Notes under the pieces: model-generated
What the model was told of the DNA's origin: nothing
Databases searched by the model: none
Seen by the model: only the letters and a program-made list of their open reading frames with translations
Part shown: positions 53,226 through 64,000 of the stretch, in pieces
How the letters are laid out: each line of letters opens with the position of its first letter
Position numbering within the stretch: position 1 is the first letter of the stretch
Program-made: the position numbers and the translations under genes
Assembly (NCBI GenBank): GCA_016841825.1
Contig: JAENYK010000004.1
Coordinates: forward strand, 310,001-374,000
Direction of reading: 5' to 3'
DNA: 64,000 bases
Origin: Halothermothrix sp.
GTDB taxonomy: Bacteria; Bacillota; Halanaerobiia; DY22613

Positions 53226-53405
53226 TTAGAATGTTTGCATACCAATATTTACCGCACAATTCAGAGCACAAGCCATGGTGCAAGTACCCTTGCAACCAAT
53301 TGAACAACTTGCTGTATAACAGCCTGATTCACAGGTTGCAGCCATGCAGATTCCAACTGGCGCAAGTTGTTTATCTTGTTTCACGATTTTCGACTTTAAA
53401 TACAT
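53226..53405 (-). CDS. Cys-rich RiPP precursor peptide with CXXX repeats (59 aa)
   Basis: ATG 53405 lies behind a strong site (AAAGGAGGTG). The peptide has a leader of about 19 residues (MYLKSKIVKQDKQLAPVGI) and a core with eight Cys at positions 20, 25, 29, 34, 38, 42, 46 and 50, mostly spaced every four residues (C-x3-C), with Ala, Gly, Ser and Thr between. This is the layout of the 'Cys-Xaa-Xaa-Xaa repeat radical SAM target' family. Expected modification by the upstream radical-SAM/SPASM enzyme is thioether crosslinking (ranthipeptide or sactipeptide type), which is inferred. It is the last gene of the cassette, 87 nt after the ABC transporter gene. Confidence 0.88.
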   Translation of the reverse strand: MYLKSKIVKQDKQLAPVGICMAATCESGCYTASCSIGCKGTCTMACALNCAVNIGMQTF

Positions 53406-53492
53406 CTTTTAACACCTCCTTTACAATAATTTTTTATTTTCCCCGGAGAAAGCTGATTTCTATAATCAATTCGACTTTCCATTGAAATATGA

Positions 53493-55298
53493 TCAGCTAG
53501 TGAGTGAACCATCCTGTAGTTCATTTGCTTTGTTATAGCTACTCCATTGAGAATGATACAATCTCTGATATGTTGGATTGCCTTTGATTAACTTTTGATG
53601 ACTTCCTCTCCCCACCACCTGCCCTTTATCAATAACGATAATCTGTTGAGCATTAATTATTGTGGATAAGCGATGGGCGATGACGATAATGGAGTGGTCT
53701 GGAATCAGATTATGCAGCATTTTCTGAATATATTCTTCTGATTCTCCATCTAAAGCTGATGTAGCTTCATCTAATAGCAATATCTTTGAACCTTTTAACA
53801 AAGCTCTAGCAATAGCTAATCTCTGTTTTTGACCACCCGATAAACGTGTACCCCGCTCACCTATTATGGTATCATATCCCTCGGGCAGAGTTTCGATAAA
53901 ATGATGGATATATGCTTTTCGCGCCGCTTCCTGAATCTCTGCAAAAGATGCCCCATTCTTCGCCAGAAGAAGATTCTCCTTAATCGAAAGATTAAATAAG
54001 AATGGCTCCTGGGGAACTATAGCGATCTGTCTCCGAAGATAATCTAGATGTAGATCTCTAATGGAATGCCCATCAAACAAAATCTCTCCTTTATCTGGCT
54101 GATAAAATCTTAAAGCCAGATTGAAAAGAGTCGTCTTCCCACTACCGCTGGCTCCTACCAGAGCTGTCATCTGGTTCGGAAGTGCTGTAAAACTAACCTC
54201 TTCCAATACAGATTTATCTTCATCATATCTAAAACTAACCTGATTGAACTCAATCTTACCCACAGTCTGCTCAGGAATTATTCCATCTCTCTTTTCGGGC
54301 GGCAACATAAAATTATCCAGAAGGGTAAAGATCCTTTCTAAAGCTACCATCGCTTGCTGAATACTGGAATTCAAACTGGCTATTCTACCCAGAGCACCAC
54401 TAAACTGACCTGCATAATTATTAAATGCTACATAAGTACCCAAAGTCAAAAAACCACCGATTATTAAATAAGCACCTACTCCCATAATTACTAAACTGGT
54501 AATCCCATTCAACCACATAGTCGATAATCCCGACAATGCACCAATTACATCTATATTAATCCGCAAATGAAATATATTTCTCGTCCAGGTCATAAATTTA
54601 CTTTTAATCATTTTTTCAATGTTTAGAGCTTTAATCTCCCGCACCCCACCGAAGGATTCAGCAAGGAAACTATAATAGTTATCATTCAATACCCGCATAT
54701 CCTTATTTTTTCGCCGTAATATCTTCCCAAACCAACCCATCACCACATACGTTATCGGAAATGCTAATATCACAATCCAGGATAAAGTCGTACTAATCGT
54801 AAAGATCATAAAACCAATTCCTATGATTCGGGCTATGTCCAAAATGATTCTCATTGCCTGAAAAGTAATTATATTACTTAGTGTGCCCACGTCACCTTCC
54901 AATCGAGAGATAATCTCTCCCACCCGAAGTTCATCATAGGCTTTAACCGGTAGATTTAGAATCTGAGCGTATAGATCCCGCTTAATATCAAGAATAATCT
55001 TGTTACCTAATAGATCAGATAGGTATGTCTCCACTAGACTAATTACACCATTACCAACGATCAATCCCAGAATTAAAAATATAGAGTGCCAGACCAATTT
55101 CAAATTCTTGCTAATAATATGGTCAATAACCCCACCATAGACCAATGGTTGAAAAAGCTCTAAGATCATTCCGGCCAATATAGCGACAAAAGTTGCTACA
55201 AAAAGTAGCATATGAGGTTTTACATAACTGAAAGCTCGTTTAAGTAATTTTAGATCGTCTTTTGATAGATAGATAAATCTATTTTTCTTTTCTGTCAT
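53493..55298 (-). CDS. ABC exporter (fused membrane and ATPase domains) of the RiPP cassette (601 aa)
   Basis: Six transmembrane segments (about 20-320) then an ATPase with Walker A ALVGASGSGKTTLFNL, signature RLSGGQKQRLAIARALL, Walker B KILLLDEATSALD and H-loop VIAHRLSTI. It has no N-terminal C39 peptidase, so another protease must remove the leader. Located between the maturase and the precursor, it should export the modified peptide or its core. It begins 100 bp after the maturase stop, behind a hairpin, with a weak binding site (GTAGGTAG). Confidence 0.9.
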   Translation of the reverse strand: MTEKKNRFIYLSKDDLKLLKRAFSYVKPHMLLFVATFVAILAGMILELFQPLVYGGVIDHIISKNLKLVWHSIFLILGLIVGNGVISLVETYLSDLLGNKIILDIKRDLYAQILNLPVKAYDELRVGEIISRLEGDVGTLSNIITFQAMRIILDIARIIGIGFMIFTISTTLSWIVILAFPITYVVMGWFGKILRRKNKDMRVLNDNYYSFLAESFGGVREIKALNIEKMIKSKFMTWTRNIFHLRINIDVIGALSGLSTMWLNGITSLVIMGVGAYLIIGGFLTLGTYVAFNNYAGQFSGALGRIASLNSSIQQAMVALERIFTLLDNFMLPPEKRDGIIPEQTVGKIEFNQVSFRYDEDKSVLEEVSFTALPNQMTALVGASGSGKTTLFNLALRFYQPDKGEILFDGHSIRDLHLDYLRRQIAIVPQEPFLFNLSIKENLLLAKNGASFAEIQEAARKAYIHHFIETLPEGYDTIIGERGTRLSGGQKQRLAIARALLKGSKILLLDEATSALDGESEEYIQKMLHNLIPDHSIIVIAHRLSTIINAQQIIVIDKGQVVGRGSHQKLIKGNPTYQRLYHSQWSSYNKANELQDGSLTS

Positions 55299-55324
55299 CT
55301 TGACTACCTACTTTTTTAAAATTT

Positions 55325-55359
55325 CGAGAGCAGGAGCAGATAAGTTGCTCCCGCTCTCG
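55325..55359 (-). terminator. Strong hairpin between the radical SAM and ABC exporter genes
   Basis: CGAGAGCAGGAGCA (55325-55338) pairs with TGCTCCCGCTCTCG (55346-55359) over 14 positions with one wobble. The following minus-strand sequence (AAATTTT) is only weakly T-rich, so it may be a partial terminator that lowers exporter and precursor transcription from the upstream promoter. Confidence 0.65.
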
Positions 55360-55401
55360 TTTATGAGGTTCATACCTGCTTAGAATACTTTTTGCTTAAA
55401 C

Positions 55402-57540
55402 CTATTTTAAATTAATCACTACCCTTTCAAACGGATCATAATAATCAATTTCCGGGAATATCTGATCAATTGTCCGGGAAGTAATCTGTTTTAAGATATT
55501 CTTTTCATCCAGCATCCCAGCATATTTCCGTCCTACTTTTCGCTCAACATGACTAATGACACATTGAGTTTTACCGGGTATCAAAAATTCTTTAGTCTGC
55601 TTTTTGTTCAGATAAACACAGCGTCGACAATGGTACGCATCACACGCTGTACAGATTGGTGACTTGTCCAACCTTAAGAAATCCTGATAGTCAAAGGTAA
55701 CTCCATCTTCTATTGTCCCTATAGCTTCACTATTATCATAGTAGAATGCAGGGCAGATAAAAAATTCTCCATTTGGAGCCAGAGTATAGCTATCTACTCC
55801 AGCATTACAATTGGCCATCTTATCCAGATTAAACATATCTGACAATACATTTAACTCTAAATATACACCTTCACTCAGTTTATCTGTCAAATACTCAGCC
55901 ATCTTGATTAACTCTTCCTCATAAATCGCTAAATCTTCATTGGTTATTTTGTTCGCTTCCTCAACTACTAAATTGACCCTGGGGTATTTACCAAAAAGTT
56001 TTTGCAAATTTTTAGCCAGACCCTGAAAATTTTTGGGCTTAACCAACATCAATCCAATATCGCCCTCCAAAATCTCTTCAACTCTGTTATCATAGACCAA
56101 AATACTCTCCTTTGTCTGGTCAATATCTCCACCTGAATGAATCTGAAGCACATCTAAATCTTTAATCAATTCTTTTTGTTCAACAGTTAATCCCTCAGCA
56201 GGAACCATTAATACTGGTGTGTAGAAATTATATCTGGCATACTCCAATCCCTTTTTTAAAATATCCAGATCCATCTTAATTTCTTTACTATCATCAGGAG
56301 TATAAGTACAGTGACGGGTAGCTTTATTGGATAACATCAAATACAGGTGATCTTTCCTGATTCCAGAATTCTTCCTTTCAATGCCTGCTACTCGTTTTAG
56401 TTTAGCCCAATAATAATCATTGGCTCTTACTCTTGCTTTGTGCATATCACAAATATATGTAGCTCTTTCATAAATAGTATCAATTCTAGCCTCATCATAA
56501 TTCAAACCTTGACACCATGCACAACCAGTAGCTACCTGACAGTCAATGCACTTCTGAGGGCTCTGTTTTTCCAGATTCAATACCAAAAATGGCCTCAATT
56601 TATCATGATCATAACCATTATCAATATCACCAACAACATATCCTTCACGTTTGTTTAAAGAATAACCTATAAAACGCACACACGGATAAAACTTACCCTG
56701 ATAATCAACAGCTAACATTTTTCCAGCACCACACCAGTTATGCTTCAGATTATCTTCGTTTAAAGGAGATCCAATAGAGTCCGAAAACATAGTACAGTTA
56801 AACTCGTTCCATAGACCATTGTCTATAATGTGATCAGCTAATTCTCTCAGTTGATTTTCTAAAATTAGATCATCACCTTCTTGCCAATCGTCCTCAAAAA
56901 TAACGTTGGCAGGAATATTCTTAATACCTAACCCGTATAAACTTAATACACTATCTTTCAAGTGAATTAAGTCATCATGAGCAAAAGTTGCTTTGGTACC
57001 AGAATTGGGATATTGTTCTAACCAGAGTGGTACATTTTTAACCACATCATCATAAGAACCGGAACCATCAGCTTTGACCCTCTGTAAATCATGTTTAGTC
57101 TTGTTGCCATCGATACTGATACCAATACTCAAATTGTTAAGATTTTTTTTGATGTATTGCTGTACCTTCGGATCAGCATACAGCACACCATTGGTAGCCA
57201 TATTGAAACGATATGAATCAAACCATTTGTGATCTAATCTAAACATCTCTTTTTTGATATAATCTGTGATCTGATCGATTAATTCGATCGCCAGGAAAGG
57301 CTCACCACCAATAAACTCCCAGATTACACTGCTTTGAGGAAACTCTTCCTGGTTATTAAGGATATAATCAACAGCTTTTTTGGCAGTCTCAAAAGTCATC
57401 TTGTGATCTTTGTTTTTACCGGTGATGTAACAGTATTTGCAGAGCAGATTACAGTCTTCTGTAACAACAAAAGTAATGTTTTTAACATCACTTTCCTTCC
57501 AGGTGTCCATTTTACTACCCATCAAGTAATTTTCTGTCAT
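55402..57540 (-). CDS. Radical SAM/SPASM peptide maturase of the CXXX-repeat type, apparent two-module fusion (712 aa)
   Basis: The N-terminal half has the radical SAM 4Fe-4S motif C30-x3-C34-x2-C37 (TEDCNLLCKYCYITGK), GGEPFLAIELIDQI and a SPASM-like Cys set (NWCGAGKMLAVDYQGKFYPC, then CIDCQVATGCAWCQ). The second half (about 395-712) lacks CxxxCxxC but ends in another SPASM-like cluster (ANCNAGVDSYTLAPNGEFFI, CTACDAYHCRRCVYL, TQC). From memory, CXXX-repeat loci usually have these as two proteins: the radical SAM peptide maturase and a separate CXXX-repeat maturase. Here they seem fused. It should act on the Cys-rich precursor encoded downstream. ATG 57540 follows GGGAGGG. Confidence 0.85.
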   Translation of the reverse strand: MTENYLMGSKMDTWKESDVKNITFVVTEDCNLLCKYCYITGKNKDHKMTFETAKKAVDYILNNQEEFPQSSVIWEFIGGEPFLAIELIDQITDYIKKEMFRLDHKWFDSYRFNMATNGVLYADPKVQQYIKKNLNNLSIGISIDGNKTKHDLQRVKADGSGSYDDVVKNVPLWLEQYPNSGTKATFAHDDLIHLKDSVLSLYGLGIKNIPANVIFEDDWQEGDDLILENQLRELADHIIDNGLWNEFNCTMFSDSIGSPLNEDNLKHNWCGAGKMLAVDYQGKFYPCVRFIGYSLNKREGYVVGDIDNGYDHDKLRPFLVLNLEKQSPQKCIDCQVATGCAWCQGLNYDEARIDTIYERATYICDMHKARVRANDYYWAKLKRVAGIERKNSGIRKDHLYLMLSNKATRHCTYTPDDSKEIKMDLDILKKGLEYARYNFYTPVLMVPAEGLTVEQKELIKDLDVLQIHSGGDIDQTKESILVYDNRVEEILEGDIGLMLVKPKNFQGLAKNLQKLFGKYPRVNLVVEEANKITNEDLAIYEEELIKMAEYLTDKLSEGVYLELNVLSDMFNLDKMANCNAGVDSYTLAPNGEFFICPAFYYDNSEAIGTIEDGVTFDYQDFLRLDKSPICTACDAYHCRRCVYLNKKQTKEFLIPGKTQCVISHVERKVGRKYAGMLDEKNILKQITSRTIDQIFPEIDYYDPFERVVINLK

Positions 57541-57557
57541 CAGTTCACCCTCCCCGC

Positions 57558-57857
57558 TTAGTACTCTAAAAATATTTCACAAGTTTGAAAATTAATTCTC
57601 CAACTACCCTGTGAATGACTTTTCCATTGATATTTCTCACCCATCATGTCCCACCAATTCTGAAACTTTGCACCTGTTTCGCCAATATCTTTAATTACCT
57701 TCTCATATAAGAGATCGTCCACCTCACCATTTTGAGTACTATTTTTTAATATCATCACCAATTCATTTAAAGCGTTTTTACGATTAAATAAAGTCTGGAT
57801 CTGATCGCGTTCTTCAAGAGTTACCTGGCCCACTTTTTCCAATCTTTTTTCACTCAT
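57558..57857 (-). CDS. CXXX-repeat peptide modification accessory protein (99 aa)
   Basis: Small acidic helical protein (QVTLEERDQIQTLFNRKNAL, NELVMILKNS) with a C-terminal WWDMMGEKYQW-like segment. The opening V-T-x-E-E-R-D-x-I-x-x-L-F-x-R-K-N-A-L-N-E-L pattern matches my memory of the CXXX-repeat peptide modification system proteins that accompany these maturases. It may act as the leader-binding partner. ATG 57857 follows TGAGGAGGAAATCAG. It stops 17 nt before the maturase, so it is the first gene of the cassette. Confidence 0.8.
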   Translation of the reverse strand: MSEKRLEKVGQVTLEERDQIQTLFNRKNALNELVMILKNSTQNGEVDDLLYEKVIKDIGETGAKFQNWWDMMGEKYQWKSHSQGSWRINFQTCEIFLEY

Positions 57858-58042
57858 CTGATTTCCTCCTCAAAAATTTATTTCCATCCTTGCACAAACC
57901 CTTAATTCCGGCGATAACTCAAGCGGGTTTCTTTTTTGCTGGTAACAAAATCCACTTTGGAACTTTTGACCCCAGTGAGAAATTGAACTAACTCTCCTAA
58001 TATTTATAAGATAAGAACGATAGATTTGCACAAGACTGTATC

Positions 58043-58069
58043 AAAAACAGCGATGGCAGCTTCATCGCT
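58043..58069 (-). terminator. Terminator-like hairpin in the leader of the RiPP cassette
   Basis: AGCGATG (58049-58055) pairs perfectly with CATCGCT (58063-58069); on the minus strand it is followed by GTTTTTG. It could be an attenuator of the RiPP operon or the end of a short untranslated RNA starting near 58150-58300. Confidence 0.55.
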
Positions 58070-58344
58070 TTATCCCTCCACCTCCACTTTAATTTTTAAT
58101 ATTTTGTTTTTATAAAGTATTATTCTTTGTTTTTTCCAATTATCCTCTTTGTTTCTTTTATTAATATTAAAATGTATCTTTTGATACACTTCACAGATAT
58201 TATTTTGCACAAATTCTTTCAATGACCACCTTTACATTCGAGGAAAATGTTTTTCTCCTTTCCAAAAAAGTTAAGACCCATTGTGAAAAACTTTTTTGAA
58301 ACATAAACAAATTGCTTGTATAAACAAATTGCTTTCTTAGACAA

Positions 58345-58380
58345 CAAAAAAGGCAGAGACCTCCAGGGTCCCTACCTTTT
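58345..58380 (-). terminator. Terminator of the atp operon
   Basis: AAAAGGCAGAGACC pairs with GGTCCCTACCTTTT with wobble positions; on the minus strand TTTTTTGTTG follows, about 20 bp past the atpC stop. Confidence 0.88.
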
Positions 58381-58398
58381 CAATATCACAATCTTATC

Positions 58399-58809
58399 TT
58401 AGTCATGAAAATGTCCAGTAACCTTCAAACGAGCAATGGCTCGCTCAAGGGCAGCTCTGGCCCGAGCTTCATCAATATGCTGTGTTTGAGTTGCCAGGCG
58501 TTCCTCAGCCCGTTTCTTAGCATTCTTAGCTCTCTCTACATCAATCTCGTCTGGAAGTTCTGCACTGGTCACCACCAGATTCACCTGATCTGGCCTTACC
58601 TCCATCATTCCACCACTGGTGGAGATGAAAAATTCTTCTCCATCTCTTCTAATCTTTACAACACCAATCTTAATACCAGTGACCAGTGGAGCATGGCCTG
58701 GTAAAACACCCAAATAACCATCTTGTGCAGGAACGATGACGATTTCGACTTCATCACGGAAGACGGTTCGCTCAGGAGTAATTATATCCATGGCAATAGT
58801 CCGTGCCAT
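58399..58809 (-). CDS. atpC: ATP synthase epsilon subunit (136 aa)
   Basis: N-terminal beta sandwich (DIITPERTVFRDEVEIVIVP, GYLGVLPGHAPLVTGIKIGV) and C-terminal helical hairpin (AEERLATQTQHIDEARARAA). It is the rotor-stalk subunit that also inhibits hydrolysis. It starts one base after the atpD stop. Normal length. Confidence 0.96.
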   Translation of the reverse strand: MARTIAMDIITPERTVFRDEVEIVIVPAQDGYLGVLPGHAPLVTGIKIGVVKIRRDGEEFFISTSGGMMEVRPDQVNLVVTSAELPDEIDVERAKNAKKRAEERLATQTQHIDEARARAALERAIARLKVTGHFHD

Positions 58810-58810
58810 C

Positions 58811-61145
<2,335 letters not shown>

Positions 61146-61226
61146 CGCGGACTCACCTCACTTCCATGCATACTCCAGACAATGCGTTCTATATGAATCA
61201 TCTCTATCACCTGCCCAGATTATCCC

Positions 61227-62807
61227 TTATGCCAAATCTTCAACAGCTGCTTCTAAGCCGCCTTCTTCATCTTCCGGGAAAATCTCGACCTGGTTACTAC
61301 TTAATTGGAATTTGCTTTGAAAATCTTTAATCGCCTCAACTAATTTATCTTCAGTAGCTGACTCCAATTTACCACTTTCCTGAATAGTTTTCCCTACATT
61401 TGGATAGTGGTTATGCATAAACTGCAAAAATTCGGTTTCAAAGCGCTGAGTATCCTCAAGAGGAATGTCATCTAAATGACCTCTAACAGCAGTATAGATA
61501 GACATAACCTGATCTTCTACTTCTAACGGAGAATACTGAGGTTGTTTTAACAGTTCAACAAGTCTGTTACCACGAGCCAGTCTTCTCTGAGTAGCTTTAT
61601 CCAGATCAGAACCGAACTGAGCAAACGCTTCCAACTCCCTAAACTGAGATAGATCCATTCTCAGCGAACCAGCTACGGATTTCATAGCTTTGATCTGAGC
61701 GTTACCACCTACACGGGATACAGAGATACCTACATTAATGGCAGGTCGAACGCCGGCAAAGAACAGTTCATTCTCCAAAAAGATCTGTCCATCAGTAATC
61801 GAGATAACATTAGTTGGAATATAAGCAGATAGGTCACCTGCCTGAGTTTCAATAATTGGAAGAGCAGTTAAAGAACCACCACCCAGTTCCTCATTCAATC
61901 GAGCTGCCCTTTCTAACAGACGACTATGTAGATAGAACACGTCACCGGGATAAGCTTCCCGTCCAGGTGGTCGTCTTAAGAGCAATGACATAGCACGATA
62001 GGCTACAGCATGTTTAGACAAATCATCATAGATTACTAATACATCTTTACCTTGATGCATAAAATGTTCACCGATCGCACAACCAGTATATGGAGATATA
62101 TATTGAAGTGGTGCACTCTCACTGGCTGTAGCACTTACAATTATTGAGTAATCCATTGCATCATTCTCTTTTAGTCTTTCAACAATTTGAGCAACTGTAG
62201 AAGCTTTTTGACCGATCGCTACATAAATACAGATTACTCCTTTACCTTTCTGGTTTAAAATAGTATCTATTCCAATCGCAGTCTTACCAGTCTGACGGTC
62301 ACCAATAATTAATTCCCGCTGTCCACGACCGATAGGAGTCAAAGCATCTATAGCTTTGATACCTGTTTGTAATGGTGTATTAACAGGCATCCGATCGATT
62401 ACCCCGGGAGCCGGTGATTCGATTGCCCGATAACCTTCATTTTCGATTGGTCCACGTCCATCAATGGGTTGTCCCAGAGCATTGACAACTCGCCCAATAA
62501 GTGCCTCACCAACTGGCACTTCAACAACCCGTCCGGTACGCTTAACAGTATCTCCTTCTTCAACTTTGGTCTGATCACCTAACAGAACACAACCTACACT
62601 GTTCTCTTCTAAGTTAAACGCCATGCCGAAAACACCGTTAGGAAATTCTAACAACTCTCCAGACATAGCATCCTCAAGACCAAAGACCTGAGCAATTCCA
62701 TCACCAACATTGAGTACCGTACCAACACCTACAGTTTCAAGTTGGGCTTCATAATTTTTTATCTGCTCTTTGATTATGGAACTAATCTCTTCAGGTCTTA
62801 AATTCAC
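61227..62807 (-). CDS. atpA: ATP synthase alpha subunit (526 aa)
   Basis: Walker [21 protein letters not shown], the noncatalytic-site region with [20 protein letters not shown], and [20 protein letters not shown]. It is about 20 residues longer than most alpha subunits (about 505) because of an acidic C-terminus ([19 protein letters not shown]), consistent with the acidic tails seen in other proteins here and a salt-adapted proteome. Confidence 0.97.
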   Translation of the reverse strand: MNLRPEEISSIIKEQIKNYEAQLETVGVGTVLNVGDGIAQVFGLEDAMSGELLEFPNGVFGMAFNLEENSVGCVLLGDQTKVEEGDTVKRTGRVVEVPVGEALIGRVVNALGQPIDGRGPIENEGYRAIESPAPGVIDRMPVNTPLQTGIKAIDALTPIGRGQRELIIGDRQTGKTAIGIDTILNQKGKGVICIYVAIGQKASTVAQIVERLKENDAMDYSIIVSATASESAPLQYISPYTGCAIGEHFMHQGKDVLVIYDDLSKHAVAYRAMSLLLRRPPGREAYPGDVFYLHSRLLERAARLNEELGGGSLTALPIIETQAGDLSAYIPTNVISITDGQIFLENELFFAGVRPAINVGISVSRVGGNAQIKAMKSVAGSLRMDLSQFRELEAFAQFGSDLDKATQRRLARGNRLVELLKQPQYSPLEVEDQVMSIYTAVRGHLDDIPLEDTQRFETEFLQFMHNHYPNVGKTIQESGKLESATEDKLVEAIKDFQSKFQLSSNQVEIFPEDEEGGLEAAVEDLA

Positions 62808-62809
62808 TG

Positions 62810-63373
62810 TTAACTCACCTCCACCTGACTAACCTGGATTTGAGCCAGATTTTCTTTTATACGTTCCAGATGCCGCTGAACACTTCCGTCAATCACCTGA
62901 TCTCCAATCCGCAATCTAAGACCGCCAATAAGAGTAGGATCAACAGTTACCTGTAAATCCACTACTTTGCCAGTAAATTCCTGCAATTTGGCACTAAGTT
63001 TTGCTTGATTATCAGAGGTAAGTTCTAAAGCAGTAAGCACCTGGACTTCCAAAATCCCCCTGGCTTCTTTCGCCAGGCGTTGAAAAAATTTGATTATATC
63101 TTTTAGTAATGACTCGCGACCTTTATCAATAAGTAACATGATAAAATTCAATATAAGCGGCGAAACTTGATTATCCAAAATTCTCTTCATCAAATCTTTT
63201 TTATCTCCCTCTTGAATCCGTGGATGATTAAGTAATTTGACCAGGTCAGTATGATTCTCCAGTAACTTATAAATCTCTTTGAGTTCAGCGACAAATCTAT
63301 CTAACTGAGATTCTTCGACAGCTAATTCAAAGAGAGCCTTGCCGTATCTTTCGACGGCTCCACCTTTAATCAT
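62810..63373 (-). CDS. atpH: ATP synthase delta subunit (187 aa)
   Basis: OSCP/delta domain at the N-terminus ([40 protein letters not shown]), C-terminal [20 protein letters not shown] followed by [13 protein letters not shown] is the family signature. Links F1 to the peripheral stalk. It overlaps atpF by 4 nt. Confidence 0.95.
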   Translation of the reverse strand: MIKGGAVERYGKALFELAVEESQLDRFVAELKEIYKLLENHTDLVKLLNHPRIQEGDKKDLMKRILDNQVSPLILNFIMLLIDKGRESLLKDIIKFFQRLAKEARGILEVQVLTALELTSDNQAKLSAKLQEFTGKVVDLQVTVDPTLIGGLRLRIGDQVIDGSVQRHLERIKENLAQIQVSQVEVS

Positions 63374-63873
63374 CTGATATCACCTAACTTGTCCTGATCT
63401 AATTGGTCAATAAACTCTTCAACTAAATTCTGATGACGTTTTTTATCCACAGATTCCTGAAGAAATTTCTGAGCAATCAACAAACTAATATTCGAGACTT
63501 CATCTCGAAGTTGGCTTAATGCCTGACGCTTGGCCTGTTTGATCTCTTCTGCAGCTCTCTCTTTAATCTTGCGGGCTTCCTCATGAGCATCGGCGATGAT
63601 CTCTTCACGCCGTTCATTGCCCCGCTTTTCTGCCTGAGCTATAATCCCATTAGCCTCTACCCTGGCCTTCTCGATGCGAGCCTGATACTTATCAGCCAAT
63701 TCTTGAGCTTTCTTTTTATCTTCAGCTGCATTGGCCAGGTCAGTTTCGATTTTTTCTCTCCGCTGATCAATTATTTTGAGCAGTGGCTTATACAGATATC
63801 TTCCCAGAAGATAGATCAATACCAGGAAATTCACAATAGTCCAAAAAATCGTATTTCCCAGAAATGACATCAT
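63370..63873 (-). CDS. atpF: ATP synthase b subunit (167 aa)
   Basis: One N-terminal membrane segment (IFWTIVNFLVLIYLLGRYLY), then KPLLKIIDQRREKIETDLAN and a long charged coiled coil, the peripheral stalk. I chose ATG 63873 (GGGGGAGG, about 10-nt spacing); TTG 63882 is too close to that site. Only about 125 bp remain to the window edge and they encode no c subunit, so atpE, if in the same operon, ends further upstream. Confidence 0.95.
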   Translation of the reverse strand: MMSFLGNTIFWTIVNFLVLIYLLGRYLYKPLLKIIDQRREKIETDLANAAEDKKKAQELADKYQARIEKARVEANGIIAQAEKRGNERREEIIADAHEEARKIKERAAEEIKQAKRQALSQLRDEVSNISLLIAQKFLQESVDKKRHQNLVEEFIDQLDQDKLGDIR

Positions 63874-64000
63874 GGTACCCAAGCCTCCCCCTTTCCTGGT
63901 TGTATCTCAATCGAGTATAAACACAATAATCTACCTACAGCCATTAATGCCATAATGACACCTGGCTTTACCAGAAATAGAAACTTGGAAATCGTTAGGT

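Larger units (their letters stand above)
57858..58398. other. Intergenic, about 540 bp, between the atp operon and the RiPP cassette
   Basis: Holds the atp terminator (58345-58380), a 15-bp direct repeat ATAAACAAATTGCTT (58303-58317 and 58320-58334), and a second minus-strand terminator-like hairpin (58043-58069) with no gene directly before it. The RiPP promoter must lie here. No clear gene. Confidence 0.6.

Noticed and set aside
63874-64000. 3' end of atpE at the window edge
   Set aside because: No frame ends with the hydrophobic c-subunit C-terminus; the 127 bp look like a spacer.

Overview
The window reads as a chromosome segment of a low-GC, anaerobic, spore-forming Firmicute that has two membranes, most like Halanaerobiales (Halobacteroidaceae-type). 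Three things support this. Outer-membrane genes (lptD, lptC/lptA-like, lptF/G, lpxD, bamA, three skp/ompH, tamB) sit beside sporulation genes (spoIIID, spoIID, a SpoIVB/S55 protein, a SpoIIQ-like M23 protein). A complete selenocysteine-dependent glycine betaine reductase operon carries its own BCCT betaine transporter, which fits a halophile or osmolyte user. The order murA-spoIID-M23-spoIIID-mreB is a typical clostridial arrangement. The species is not determined. Nearly all genes lie on the minus strand.

Layout. 1-7,277 is accessory DNA: the 5' part of a membrane protein, a TPR protein followed by a tiny exported peptide (Rap-Phr-like), a CDI-type orphan immunity gene, broken small genes, a broken colicin-E5-like toxin with an intact-looking immunity gene, and a tandem pair of unknown paralogues. 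7,278-10,940 is lptD-lptC-lptA. 11,117-13,839 (plus strand) is a lipoprotein subtilase and a BsuPI-type inhibitor. 14,138-23,261 is lptF/G, a barrel protein, lpxD, three skp, a POTRA/barrel-like protein, bamA and a one-pass membrane protein. 23,621-24,289 is a TetR regulator. 24,543-34,062 is grdA-grdI-grdH-BCCT-trxB-trxA-grdC-grdD, with UGA read as Sec in grdA and grdH, and a MerR regulator gene lies upstream. Then come a frameshifted methyltransferase, an ABC-2 transporter pair, a sigma factor, tamB, the S55 protein, mreB, spoIIID, M23, spoIID, murA and yueI. 52,343-53,113 (plus) is a TSUP permease. 53,226-57,857 is a four-gene CXXX-repeat RiPP cassette. 58,399-63,873 is atpF-H-A-G-D-C; atpE is not in the window.

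How they fit together. The Lpt, Lpx, Bam and Skp genes form one programme for building an LPS outer membrane. The grd operon imports betaine, reduces it with thioredoxin-derived electrons and releases acetyl phosphate. A 14-bp palindrome is shared by the grdA promoter and an internal trxB promoter.

The most novel signals are four: the CXXX-repeat RiPP locus, whose radical-SAM enzyme looks like two normally separate proteins fused; the TPR/pre-peptide pair; the decayed toxin-immunity island; and three copies of a roughly 100-bp structured intergenic repeat that resembles an IS200/IS605 end or omega-RNA remnant.
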